Origin: Haliscomenobacter sp041740695
Lineage (GTDB): Bacteria > Bacteroidota > Bacteroidia > Chitinophagales > Saprospiraceae
Assembly: GCF_041740695.1 (NCBI RefSeq)
Contig: NZ_JBGSLK010000025.1
Span: forward strand, 1-64,000
Length of the DNA: 64,000 nt
Reading direction: 5' to 3'
This document shows, one piece after another, positions 8,260 to 17,777 of the stretch (position 1 is the stretch's first letter; each line of letters begins with the position of its first letter). Below the pieces are notes generated by a model. That model was not told where the DNA came from and ran no database searches. It worked only from the letters and a program-made list of their open reading frames with translations. The translations under genes were made by a program, and so were the position numbers.

Positions 8260-11115
8260 TCAATACTCCAAAATAAACTTCGACAAATTTTGCCCCAAGT
8301 CCAGTCCCAATTTTTTTCGGAGGCGGTAACGGGCAATTTCCACCCCCCGGAGAGAGATGCTCATGAGGTTGGAGATTTCCTTGGTACTCAGGTTTAGCCG
8401 CAGCAGGATGCAAAGCCTTTGTTCATTGGGGGTAAGGTCGGAGAAGTACTCCCTGAGGCGATTTAGAAAGTCACCGTGAACCTGGTCAAAATGATATTCA
8501 AACTGATTCCAGTCCTCCTGAAGCCTTAACGAAGTATCAATTTCCCTCACGATTTTCTCCAGTGCGTATTTTGTTTCTACACTTTTCCCTTTTTGCTTCA
8601 CTTCTTCCAATTCTTCTTTGATGGTTTCCATGAAGGTATTTTTCACCACCAAATTCATGGTGGAAGCAGCCAGCAAGCTATTGAGGTGTTGCAGTTCACT
8701 TTTCATCTTGTCCTCCTCTATTTGTCGTACTGCTTGCTCCTTTTGATGTTCTATGTCGATCAATTCCTGTTGTTTTTTCATCAATTCATTTTGTTTCGCC
8801 TCTTCCGCTTTTTGTGCCCTCAACTTGTACCGGCGCTTTTGTAGCTTTGACACCATCAGCAGACACAAAACACCCAACGCCACATATAAAATCCGGGCCA
8901 GCAGGCTCCGGTGAAACGGCGGTTTTACTTTTAAAAAAATGGGCTGGCTCGTGATGATCTGTCCCAGAAAGTTTTTGGTTTGCACTCTAAACTCGTATGC
9001 ACCTTCCTTAAGATTGGTGTATTCCTTGACCGTAGCGTAAGTCCATTCACCGTAACCCTCGTCAAAACCTTTCAGGCAATAACGAAACTGCTGATTGTCC
9101 ACTTCATTGAACTGAAACGCCTCCACTTCGAACTGCAAAACTTTGGCCCGATACGAAACCGTCAAATGCACCGGGTTTTCCAGCTTCACACCAAAGGGTT
9201 TTCGTTCATACAAAATGCTGTCTTCAGCCACATTGATTACTTTGCTTACGATCAGGGGTTTTTCAGCAGCCAAAAGATTCTCTAACTCGGCTCGGTACTG
9301 GATAAAACCTTCGTTGGCATTGAACATCAAGCCATTGTCGGTGTGTGTCGAAACATTCAGCAAATCGTTGTTTAAAGAATAACGCAATCGAAACAAGGAG
9401 GATGGCACAAATGTATAGTTGTCGACACTGATTTGTTTAAAAAAGCCAGCGATGTCATCCGTGTAAACATGGACATTCTTTTGGTTGTCTTGAACCATCA
9501 AATAAACCTGGTGTTCCCCGATAACGGTAGAAAAGGTTTCCGACTTTACGATGCGATTCTTTAACTGATCTATTTTGTAAACTCCTTTGGGGGTGCCCAG
9601 ATACAGTTCGTTGTCAATTCGGCTCAAAATAATCTGCTCATCCATTGGGAGGCCCTGACTGGCAGAAATTTTGTGCACAACCGCTGCCATTAAATCGGTT
9701 GACAGCGACAACTGGTATAAGCCTTTGTAGAACTGCCCTACCCAGATTTTTCCTTCCCGGTCTTCTTCAAAAAAACGGCTCGACTCCTTAAAACCGGAGA
9801 TTTTTCCGGCCCCCTCAAGTTCCATTTTTTCATTCATCCTGAAGAGATACAAGCCTGAGTAGGTGCCACCGATGGCAAAACCCGGGTTAGATTGGAACTG
9901 TTTTACCACCCACAATCCATGCGTGTTGGCTATCCGTTTAGCGGTTCCATTCGACAGTAGGAAAAGTCCGGTGTGATGCCCGGCATACAATTTCCCGGAG
10001 ATGTTTTGCATCCCGTAAGCAGGGCCTTCCGTTCCTTTAAGAAATACGCTTTGGCCAGCATTCTTTGCCAAGAAGTAGATGCCGCCTGATGTAGTGTAAT
10101 AGGTGCCTTCATCCCTTTGAAAAGCTTCATACCCGCTGCCCTGAATGTTGATTTCCTGGTTAATGAAGCGCATCGGGGAATTGATGTCGATGAGGGCAAT
10201 CCCGTTTTGCATGCCCACCCACAGGTTTCCGGAATAGTCCTGAAATGCCCGCAAACAGGCGTTGGACAATAAGCCATCCTGGGTCGTGATGTTTTCGATG
10301 GACTGTTTTTGTAAATCGAAAAGAAATACGCCAGCGGTCTGGGTAGAAATGGCCAGACGGTTATCGGATAGTTGGAGCACATGGTTGACGTACTTGCCCC
10401 GCAATGCATTGCTCAAAGCGTCGTATTTGCCCTCAACCCCAAATGAAGTGGCCAATTCGATTTTCCCCGAATTGTAGATCAAAAGGTATCCACCGTCCTG
10501 TGAGATGACACCTGCAATGGTTTCGTCGCTCGAACTGGGCAGGTAAGCAGGAGTGAGGAGTTGCTTGTCCTTTATCTCAAAAAGTTGTCCCTGCTTGCTT
10601 TGGGCAAATAACTTTCCATTGGTCTGAAAGCTTCGGTTGAACCCATCCTTGTGGGAAAGTACGGAAATGGTCCGGCCATCATAGATGTAAATGCCTTGGA
10701 AGGTACAAAAATAGGCTTTTGAGTTGAGTAGGAAAACATCCCATACCTCATCGAAATCAGGAGAAGACTGTGGTATTTTGTCCTTGAGCGACACCATGTT
10801 CCAGTCGCCGTCAAAGTAGCCGAATGCCCCCTGTGAACCAAAATACAAACGGTTTGCTTGTTTGTCAAATGCCAAGGAGCGCTGTTTTTTACCCGTTTGG
10901 AGGGCATGCTTCTCCCAAGATTTACCATTGTAAGAAAGAATACCGAGGTTGTTCGCGACAAACAAAGTCATATCCCTGTTTTGTGCAAAATCAATATTCT
11001 GTATTCCGGCTTTGTAGTCGGAAGGCATAAAATTTTGAATAGGATATTTTCCTACAATAGCGTAGCTGATGCCGGTTTGCGAAAAGATAAAAAGCAGACA
11101 AAAAATGTACTTCAT
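8260..11115 (-). CDS. membrane-bound propeller/Y_Y_Y sensor with LuxR-type HTH; likely glucan-locus regulator
   Basis: About 951 residues from the ATG at 11115, which gives a clean signal peptide (MKYIFCLLFIFSQTGISYA); an upstream ATG at 11157 adds 14 residues. Next come two-component-regulator-type propeller repeats (SYNGKSWEKH, DYSGNLWVGMQNGIALID, DREGKIWVGQFYKGLY) to about residue 630, a Y_Y_Y immunoglobulin-like domain (FEVEAFQFNE...CLKGFDEGYGEW...NLKEGAYEFRVQTKN), one membrane helix (LARILYVALGVLCLLMV), a Lys/Glu/Gln-rich coiled coil, and a C-terminal HTH (LTPNEQRLCILLRLNLSTKEISNLM). There is no histidine kinase or receiver domain, unlike the hybrid two-component systems of Bacteroides. 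It is divergent from the glucan operon with 275 bases between the two starts. By position it should sense a periplasmic oligosaccharide and activate that operon; this is inference. Confidence 0.82.
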   Translation of the reverse strand: MKYIFCLLFIFSQTGISYAIVGKYPIQNFMPSDYKAGIQNIDFAQNRDMTLFVANNLGILSYNGKSWEKHALQTGKKQRSLAFDKQANRLYFGSQGAFGYFDGDWNMVSLKDKIPQSSPDFDEVWDVFLLNSKAYFCTFQGIYIYDGRTISVLSHKDGFNRSFQTNGKLFAQSKQGQLFEIKDKQLLTPAYLPSSSDETIAGVISQDGGYLLIYNSGKIELATSFGVEGKYDALSNALRGKYVNHVLQLSDNRLAISTQTAGVFLFDLQKQSIENITTQDGLLSNACLRAFQDYSGNLWVGMQNGIALIDINSPMRFINQEINIQGSGYEAFQRDEGTYYTTSGGIYFLAKNAGQSVFLKGTEGPAYGMQNISGKLYAGHHTGLFLLSNGTAKRIANTHGLWVVKQFQSNPGFAIGGTYSGLYLFRMNEKMELEGAGKISGFKESSRFFEEDREGKIWVGQFYKGLYQLSLSTDLMAAVVHKISASQGLPMDEQIILSRIDNELYLGTPKGVYKIDQLKNRIVKSETFSTVIGEHQVYLMVQDNQKNVHVYTDDIAGFFKQISVDNYTFVPSSLFRLRYSLNNDLLNVSTHTDNGLMFNANEGFIQYRAELENLLAAEKPLIVSKVINVAEDSILYERKPFGVKLENPVHLTVSYRAKVLQFEVEAFQFNEVDNQQFRYCLKGFDEGYGEWTYATVKEYTNLKEGAYEFRVQTKNFLGQIITSQPIFLKVKPPFHRSLLARILYVALGVLCLLMVSKLQKRRYKLRAQKAEEAKQNELMKKQQELIDIEHQKEQAVRQIEEDKMKSELQHLNSLLAASTMNLVVKNTFMETIKEELEEVKQKGKSVETKYALEKIVREIDTSLRLQEDWNQFEYHFDQVHGDFLNRLREYFSDLTPNEQRLCILLRLNLSTKEISNLMSISLRGVEIARYRLRKKLGLDLGQNLSKFILEY

Positions 11116-11294
11116 GTAGGGTAAGTTGCGGTTATTGTGAAAGTCTTTATTTTTCATAATAAATTAACAACAAATTAATTATAAAGATAAAAATACTTTT
11201 TTGTAGTAGTCAAAAAAATCATTGATGAAATATTTGATGGGGTTCAATTCTTTTTTCTGTTGATTTTCGAGTTTACTTTTGAGCTAATCACCTG

Positions 11295-11341
11295 TTCTAC
11301 TTGAAAAACCAAATAAAAAAAGGCTTTGCACCCAAGTAGAA
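11295..11341. promoter_or_regulatory. candidate operator ahead of the glucan operon
   Basis: Perfect 9-base inverted repeat TTCTACTTG (11295-11303) / CAAGTAGAA (11333-11341) with 29 bases between. It lies 49-95 bases ahead of the start at 11390 in the regulator/operon divergent region. A TAnnTTTG-like box (TACTTTTA, 11369-11376) is downstream of it. Function is inferred from position only. Confidence 0.35.
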
Positions 11342-11389
11342 AGGAAATATTCGCCAGACCCGATCATTTACTTTTACAATAACCTGGAA

Positions 11390-14300
11390 ATGAAAAAAAT
11401 AATTAAAACATTGATCCTATCCTTTCTTGCCATTTCAGCCATGGCCCAGGTTGACAAGGTTAACATCTCAAACCAGCAGGATGGGATGAGACTAGTCGTC
11501 AACGGCAAGGACTTCTTCATCAACGGTATGAATTGGGACTACTTCCCAATCGGGGCCAATTATTCCTACAGCCTGTGGAAACAGCCCGACGACATCATTC
11601 GGGCAGCCCTCGACACCGAAATGCCCCTGTTGAAAAACATGGGGGTCAATGTGGTACGACAGTACACCGGAGTGCCAGCCCGCTGGATTCGCTACATCTA
11701 CGAAAAATACGGCATCTACACCATGCTCAACCATTCCTTTGGGCGCTACGGCCTCACCTTGGGTGGTGCATGGGTAGCCAATACGGAATATGCCGACCCC
11801 CGCACCCGAGATCTCCTCCTTGCCGAGGTAAAAACGATGACCGAACAATACAAGGACACGCCAGGTTTGCTGCTGTTCCTGCTCGGCAATGAAAACAACT
11901 ACGGACTATTTTGGGAAGGTGCCGAAACGGAGGACATCCCGGTGCAAGACCGAAAATCCACTGCACGAGCAACGGCGATGTACAAACTCTTCAATGAGGC
12001 AGCAGTAGCGATGAAAAGCATTGACCAATCACACCCTGTGGCGATGTGTAATGGCGATCTGCTTTTTTTGGACCTCATTGTTAAAGAGTGCAAAGACGTA
12101 GACATTTTGGGCACCAACATGTACCGCGGCCTTTCCTTCGGGGATGCCTTTCAGAAGGTGAAGGCTGAACTGAAGAAACCTATTTTGTTTACGGAATTTG
12201 GTGCGGATGCCTTTAACGCCCGCGACAATGAGGAAGACCAGCAATCCCAAGCCTACTATATGTTGGGCAACTGGAAAGAAATTTATGAAAATGCTGCGGG
12301 ACTGGGCAAAGCAGGCAATAGCCTTGGAGGTTTCACCTTCCAGTTCAGCGATGGTTGGTGGAAGTTTGGACAAACCAGCAACCTCTCGATCCACGACAAC
12401 AACGCCTCCTGGAGCAACGGTGGTTACTTGCATGATTATGAAGAGGGCGAAAACAACATGAACGAGGAATGGTTTGGCATCTGTGCCAAAGGGCCCACCA
12501 ATGAAAGAGGGCTTTACCAGCTGTATCCTCGTGCAGCCTATTATGCACTGAAAGAAGCCCACGGCCTAAACCCATTGGAAAAAGGAATGACAATTGCCGA
12601 TGTGGACAATCATTTCTCCCAAATCCAACTCATGGATGTGGTGATAAAGGCACGTGGAGACAAAGCAGCCCTCACCGGAGAGCAGACAAAAAAGGTGCGA
12701 TTGAGCGAATTCAGGGCCGATCTCTACACCTTTAATACGGGAGGAAAAAGGATCGCTACACCCAATGACCCTATTCCAGGTCGAACCGCCTACCCCGACC
12801 AATTGGGCTTTGACCACATGCAGTCTTTTTTTATCGGTGTAGAGGCAAAGCCTTCCGAAAACTTGCGGGCCAACGTGTCTTTCAACATTCTGGGGAACGT
12901 TGCAGAAAACCCCATCAACGAAATATTTTACGAAAACCGAGGCCGCATCCGCACGGTTCAATCCTTCAATATTGGCAACAATACCAATAGCGCTGTTGAG
13001 CTTTCAGATGCCGAACGCTTCAAAGTCTATCGTGCCGATATCAATTGGAATGCCAAACATTTCGATTTGAAGGCTTTCTACCGTACCGGACATTACCATT
13101 GGGGATACGAAGGCGATTTTTTCGGCTTTTATCCAGAAGCCAACTACGGCCCCAATATTGACATTTACAATGGTGATGCGCCATTTGGCTTTGAACTGAC
13201 GGGTAAAAAGCAGATCAAAAATTTAAAAGTGGCTTTCGGCCCTCAATTGTGGTGGGGTGCCAACCCGGCCGTCTTGGCGAAATACAGCAAACAAATCGGC
13301 AAATACAACCTGACGGGAGTTTTCCACGAAGACATCGATCGGCAAGCCCCTGCAGTGAGCTCATTTGCAGTGCCGATTCCACCTACCCGCAGGGCTTCCT
13401 TGCATGTCAAAAGAATGATGGGATCAGTGGGGTTTGAACTAGGCGGCATTTGGTCGAACTCAAACCGCGTTGGGGAAGTTTTCCAGGTTGCCCACCAAAC
13501 CGAAGAAGGTAAATACGAGATTTTCCAGGATAAAACCACCATGAAAGATACCTGGGGTGGTAAGTTCAAGGTGACTTATGCTTCAGGGCCATTCCAATGG
13601 TATGCTCAAGGGGCAGCACAGGGAATTCTCGCGCAAGGTGGAGCTGATTACACCAAAACCTACACTGGCTGGCGGCTCAAAGACAGTGGCAGCGGCAATC
13701 AATACAATTTCCTGACCGGCTTCACCGTCGGATTGGGCGATTTCCAAATTGCTCCCAACTTCTTGTGGCAGAAACCAATCGAAGACCCCATCCCCGGCGG
13801 TGTGCCAGCACCGGGGCGTCCGAGAAATATTCTCGACGATCCATTTGCAGTGCGCTCAAACCGTGAAACCGTGGCGGGTGAAATCCTTTTCACCTACGAC
13901 CCTACTCCCGGCACCTGGATGTATGAATGGGACAACGACATTGCGGAAGATGCAACCTTTGCCATCAACGCTGGGTTCGTTTACCGCCACTTGCCCACCA
14001 CTCAGGACGCAGCGATTGGTATCCTTGGCGATGGGCGCACCATTTTTGCCTTCCCTGGCGCCGCTCCGGCACAAGACCTTTGGGAGGCTCATTCGCGCAT
14101 CGTTTCAAAAATGACCCCTGAATTTGGGTTTATCGCCAACCTTTTCGCCGGGACAGCCCAGGCCAACGGTAGTGATGGCCGACTCATCAAACGCTTTGGC
14201 GGCGATTTGCGACTCATTTATAAAAAGACCAAGTTGATCGCCATGGCCAAAGTAAACGATTGGGGGCCTTTTGACTACCACCGCGACTTCAACTTAACCT

Positions 14301-14548
14301 TCCCCCTGCAACTCATGGCGGATATTTCCACCAGCCTTGCCAAGCCTTCCTGGATTGAATTGCCCACTTCTCGCTTGGGCATCCGCTATACTTGGCGTTC
14401 CCTTGATCAGTATTCGCCCCGCTACTGCCCGGCAACGAAATTTGATGCAAGTGGACAACTCGTTTGTGACCCCACTGCCATAGGTTTTGGCAATGGCCAA
14501 GAATGGGAATTTCAGACCTATTTGCAAATCAACATCAACAACAATTAG
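11390..14548 (+). CDS. exported glycoside hydrolase (GH2/GH-A TIM barrel) fused to a probable outer-membrane beta-barrel
   Basis: 1052 residues with a signal peptide ending at AMAQ (20). Residues 21-405 form a clan GH-A-like TIM barrel: INGMNWDYFP, NVVRQYTG, acid/base candidate Glu168 in LLGNENN, nucleophile candidate Glu269 in LFTEFGADAFN, then FSDGWWKFG. From about 430 to the end the character changes to alternating, aromatic-rich strands with short turns (FKVYRADINWNAKHFDLKAFYR, FELGGIWSNSN, QWYAQGAAQGIL, FGGDLRLIYKKTKLIAMAKV, RLGIRYTWRSLDQ) and closes with EWEFQTYLQININN, resembling a porin or AlgE-type barrel. I do not recognise a named family for the whole. Leading the operon, it could anchor a glucan-cleaving enzyme at an outer-membrane pore. 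Domain calls are by eye; substrate is inferred from the neighbours. Confidence 0.75.
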   Translation: MKKIIKTLILSFLAISAMAQVDKVNISNQQDGMRLVVNGKDFFINGMNWDYFPIGANYSYSLWKQPDDIIRAALDTEMPLLKNMGVNVVRQYTGVPARWIRYIYEKYGIYTMLNHSFGRYGLTLGGAWVANTEYADPRTRDLLLAEVKTMTEQYKDTPGLLLFLLGNENNYGLFWEGAETEDIPVQDRKSTARATAMYKLFNEAAVAMKSIDQSHPVAMCNGDLLFLDLIVKECKDVDILGTNMYRGLSFGDAFQKVKAELKKPILFTEFGADAFNARDNEEDQQSQAYYMLGNWKEIYENAAGLGKAGNSLGGFTFQFSDGWWKFGQTSNLSIHDNNASWSNGGYLHDYEEGENNMNEEWFGICAKGPTNERGLYQLYPRAAYYALKEAHGLNPLEKGMTIADVDNHFSQIQLMDVVIKARGDKAALTGEQTKKVRLSEFRADLYTFNTGGKRIATPNDPIPGRTAYPDQLGFDHMQSFFIGVEAKPSENLRANVSFNILGNVAENPINEIFYENRGRIRTVQSFNIGNNTNSAVELSDAERFKVYRADINWNAKHFDLKAFYRTGHYHWGYEGDFFGFYPEANYGPNIDIYNGDAPFGFELTGKKQIKNLKVAFGPQLWWGANPAVLAKYSKQIGKYNLTGVFHEDIDRQAPAVSSFAVPIPPTRRASLHVKRMMGSVGFELGGIWSNSNRVGEVFQVAHQTEEGKYEIFQDKTTMKDTWGGKFKVTYASGPFQWYAQGAAQGILAQGGADYTKTYTGWRLKDSGSGNQYNFLTGFTVGLGDFQIAPNFLWQKPIEDPIPGGVPAPGRPRNILDDPFAVRSNRETVAGEILFTYDPTPGTWMYEWDNDIAEDATFAINAGFVYRHLPTTQDAAIGILGDGRTIFAFPGAAPAQDLWEAHSRIVSKMTPEFGFIANLFAGTAQANGSDGRLIKRFGGDLRLIYKKTKLIAMAKVNDWGPFDYHRDFNLTFPLQLMADISTSLAKPSWIELPTSRLGIRYTWRSLDQYSPRYCPATKFDASGQLVCDPTAIGFGNGQEWEFQTYLQININNN

Positions 14549-14568
14549 TCAATTTCAAGAAATCTACC

Positions 14569-16914
14569 ATGCAACATTTAAAGCATAAAATAGCTACACT
14601 CGTCCTGTTCGCCAGCACGGCCCTAATAACGGTGCTCAGTTGCAAGCGAGACATCGATGGCCTCGCGCCAGCTACCTTTCCCACTACTCCTGAGGTCTTC
14701 ATTGACGGATTCAGCGCCGGGCTCAACTACGCCGCCTTCGGTGGCTCTAAAGTCACCGCCTTTGATGTGGATGCAGAGGTAAAATACAAAGGAACAGCCT
14801 CTATGAAGTTTGCGGTGCCGGACGCTGGCGACCCCCAGGGAGCTTATGCTGGTGGTGGATACCTTACTACAGTTGGGCGTGACCTATCGGGCTACGATGC
14901 ACTGACCTTTTGGGCCAAAGCCTCCAAAGCGGCCACGATTGACGTAGTCGGTTTTGGAAACGACTTTGGCGAGTCAAAATACCAGGTTACGCTAAGAGGG
15001 GTAAAAGTCAATTCCAATTGGCAAAAATTCATCATCCCCATCCCCGATCCTTCAAAATTAAAACAAGAAAGAGGCATGTTCTTTTATTCGGAAGGCCCGG
15101 AAAACGAGCTCGGTTATACCTTTTGGATTGATGACCTGAAATTTGAAAAATTAGGGACCATTGCTCATCCGAAACCTGCCATTTTGGATGGACAAGATCA
15201 GGTCTTTTCGGTGGAAACGGATCAAAAGCTGAACATTGGCGGATTGAAGGTTGCTTTTAATCTGCCAACCGGCATTGATCAAAGTGTGGAAGCAACTCCG
15301 GCGTATTTCAGTTTTTCTTCCTCCAATCCAGCAGTGGCTTCGGTCAGTGACGCTGGTGTTGTTTCGGTAGTTGATGCTGGAAAGGCAGTCATCACTGCCA
15401 AAGTTGGCGAACTGAATGCACTCGGCTCAATGACGCTCAATTCAAGTGGAAAAGCAGTTGGCCCCGAAACTCCAGCCCCCACCCCTACTATCAAAGCAGA
15501 CAGTGTCATTTCCCTCTTCAGCAATGCCTACAACAATGTGACCGTCGATACCTGGAACACTGGCTGGCAGTTTTCAACCGCTCAGACCATCGATGTTAAA
15601 ATTGCGGGGAACGATGCAAAACGCTACCGAAGCCTCAATTTTGTAGGCATTGAGTTCAGCTCCAAGACCATTAATGCATCCGCCATGACGAATTTCCATT
15701 TGGATATTTGGACACCTGACCCTACCGACCTTCCAAAGACCTTCAAGGTGCAGCTGGTGGATTTTGGCGCGAATGGAACTTTTGGTGGAGGCGATGATTC
15801 TTCACACGAAATAGCAGTCACTCGCCCAACCTTGGTTTCCAAAGAATGGGTGAGCATTAATATTCCTCTTTCGAGATTCACGGGATTGAATAGAAGAGGA
15901 AACCTTGCTCAATTGGTACTATCGGGCGACTTGCCAAATGTTTATCTCGACAATGTGTATTTTTACATTGCCCCAAAGGAGGTGCCTGTTGGGCCTACTG
16001 TTGCAGCGCCACCCCCTACCCGTAGTGCTGCCAATGTCACTTCCATTTTTAGCGATGCCTATAACAACGCTGCCGGAACAGATTTTAACCCGAATTGGGG
16101 ACAGGCGACCAAGGTTACCCAATTGCCGATTGCAGGGAACAACACGCTGCGTTATGAGAACTTGAATTACCAGGGGACACAATTCGGCAGCAACCTCAAT
16201 GTCTCCAGCATGACTCACCTGCACCTTGATTTCTGGAGCAAGAACTCAAGTAATTTGAATGTGTTCATCATCAGCCCTGGGCCGGTAGAGAAAGCAGTGG
16301 CCTTAACTGTACCCACCAACGGTTGGGGCAGTGTGGATATCCCCCTGAGTGATTTCTCCCCGGTTGCCCTCAACGACCTGATTCAATTCAAATTTGAAGG
16401 CAATGGCGACATTTATTTGGACAACATTTACTTTTATAAAAATCCACCTGCGGCCACAGAACCCACCACTGCTGCGCCAACACCTACCTATGCTGCGGCC
16501 AACGTCATCTCGGTGTTCAGTGACGCTTATACCAACGTTGCCGGATCTGACCTCAATCCAAATTGGGGACAGGCAACCCAAGTTAGCGAAGTAAAAGTAG
16601 CCGGCAATAATACGCTCGTGTATTCCGGATTGAATTATCAAGGCCTTCAGTTGGGCAGTGATCAGAATGTAAGCGGCATGACTCAGTTGCACCTCGATTT
16701 CTGGACTGCAAACTCCACCGAGCTAAAGGTGTCCCTCATCAGCCCGGGCCCTGCGGAGAAGGCATATACCTTAAAAGTGCCCACCTCTGGCTGGACGAGT
16801 ATCGACATTCCGCTGAAGGAATTCACTCCAACGGTTGACCTGAACAAGGTTTTCCAGTTCAAATTTGAAGGCAACGGGAAAATCTATTTCGACAATATTC
16901 TATTTCACAAATAA
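14569..16914 (+). CDS. multi-module surface glycan-binding lipoprotein
   Basis: 781 residues from the ATG at 14569, which yields a lipoprotein signal (TALITVLSC; Cys at 25 of this start). No catalytic residues are visible. Modules in order: a CBM-like beta-sandwich (about 30-200; FIDGFSAGLNY...WIDDLKFEKL), a BIG2-like domain (about 205-295; SSNPAVASVSDAGVVSVV), then three homologous beta-sandwiches of about 145-175 residues, each introduced by a Pro/Thr linker (APTPT, APPPT, APTPT) and VISLFSNAYNN-type strands and closing with IYLDNIYFY. The second and third sandwiches are clearly paralogous. The architecture parallels SusE/SusF-like surface binders and laminarin-binding proteins. The frame is open back to 14503 inside the previous gene, but the lipoprotein signal supports this start. 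The role, capturing beta-1,3-glucan at the cell surface, is inferred from position. Confidence 0.8.
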   Translation: MQHLKHKIATLVLFASTALITVLSCKRDIDGLAPATFPTTPEVFIDGFSAGLNYAAFGGSKVTAFDVDAEVKYKGTASMKFAVPDAGDPQGAYAGGGYLTTVGRDLSGYDALTFWAKASKAATIDVVGFGNDFGESKYQVTLRGVKVNSNWQKFIIPIPDPSKLKQERGMFFYSEGPENELGYTFWIDDLKFEKLGTIAHPKPAILDGQDQVFSVETDQKLNIGGLKVAFNLPTGIDQSVEATPAYFSFSSSNPAVASVSDAGVVSVVDAGKAVITAKVGELNALGSMTLNSSGKAVGPETPAPTPTIKADSVISLFSNAYNNVTVDTWNTGWQFSTAQTIDVKIAGNDAKRYRSLNFVGIEFSSKTINASAMTNFHLDIWTPDPTDLPKTFKVQLVDFGANGTFGGGDDSSHEIAVTRPTLVSKEWVSINIPLSRFTGLNRRGNLAQLVLSGDLPNVYLDNVYFYIAPKEVPVGPTVAAPPPTRSAANVTSIFSDAYNNAAGTDFNPNWGQATKVTQLPIAGNNTLRYENLNYQGTQFGSNLNVSSMTHLHLDFWSKNSSNLNVFIISPGPVEKAVALTVPTNGWGSVDIPLSDFSPVALNDLIQFKFEGNGDIYLDNIYFYKNPPAATEPTTAAPTPTYAAANVISVFSDAYTNVAGSDLNPNWGQATQVSEVKVAGNNTLVYSGLNYQGLQLGSDQNVSGMTQLHLDFWTANSTELKVSLISPGPAEKAYTLKVPTSGWTSIDIPLKEFTPTVDLNKVFQFKFEGNGKIYFDNILFHK

Positions 16915-16934
16915 TCTCAACTAATCCTTTTACA

Positions 16935-17771
16935 ATGAAATGGAATCATTCAACACTCATCAATAGCTTTCTGCTTGTCGTGATGTTATGCACTTTCTGG
17001 AGCTGCCAGGATGATGATGTCATCGTTGATCGCAACTACGAATTGGTTTGGGAAGATAATTTCGCTGGCTTGGCCGGTAAGGCCCCGGATGCCACAAAAT
17101 GGGCTTACGACATCGGAATCGGGCCTGGAAATGACGGCTGGGGCAATCAGGAATTACAATTCTACACCAATCGACCTGAAAATGCCGCCCTTGACGGCAA
17201 TGGCAACCTAGCTATTACGGCCCGATCTGAAAGTTACTCAGGTCGTGCTTTCACTTCGGCGAGGCTGAATACAAAAGGAATTTTCGCACAAGCTTACGGC
17301 CGCTTTGAAGCGCGCATTAAAATGCCCTGGGGGCCTGGAATCTGGCCGGCTTTCTGGATGCTAGGTGCCAATATTGATCAGGTTCCCTGGCCTCAGTGCG
17401 GCGAAATTGACATCATGGAGTACCGTGGGCAGGAACCCAACCTCATTCATGGGTCCGTGCACGGCCCGGGCTATTCTGGCGGAGCGGCCATCACCAAAAG
17501 TTATGGTTTTACGAATGACCGCTTCGATGTGGATTTTCATGTTTTTGCGGTTGAATGGGGTAAAGACTTTATTGATTATTACGTTGATGACGTCCTTTAT
17601 CAGCGTTTAAAACCAGAAGATACCCCTGGAGAATGGGTTTACAATCAGCCCTTTTTCATCATCCTGAATGTTGCTGTGGGCGGCAACTTTGTAGGCTTCC
17701 CTACGCCCCAAACGCCATTTCCTCAAACCATGCTGGTGGATTATATCAAAGTTTACAAAGAGGTCAACTAA
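16935..17771 (+). CDS. GH16 endo-beta-1,3-glucanase (laminarinase) lipoprotein
   Basis: 278 residues with a lipoprotein signal (MLCTFWSCQDDD). The GH16 catalytic signature is GEIDIME: nucleophile Glu157, Asp159 and acid/base Glu162, in the EIDIME form with the extra Met typical of laminarinases. Substrate-cleft tryptophans are seen in WGPGIWPAFWML and the jelly roll closes with FPQTMLVDYIKVYKE. It would cut beta-1,3-glucan chains at the surface. It starts 20 bases after the binding lipoprotein and ends 6 bases before the phosphorylase gene, so all three share a transcript. Confidence 0.92.
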   Translation: MKWNHSTLINSFLLVVMLCTFWSCQDDDVIVDRNYELVWEDNFAGLAGKAPDATKWAYDIGIGPGNDGWGNQELQFYTNRPENAALDGNGNLAITARSESYSGRAFTSARLNTKGIFAQAYGRFEARIKMPWGPGIWPAFWMLGANIDQVPWPQCGEIDIMEYRGQEPNLIHGSVHGPGYSGGAAITKSYGFTNDRFDVDFHVFAVEWGKDFIDYYVDDVLYQRLKPEDTPGEWVYNQPFFIILNVAVGGNFVGFPTPQTPFPQTMLVDYIKVYKEVN

Positions 17772-17777
17772 TCAACC

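Noticed and set aside
7335..8336. 333-codon open frame on the minus strand opposite acr3
   Set aside because: Composition (His/Gln/Asn-rich) is that of an antisense shadow; the plus strand encodes a full ACR3 permease.
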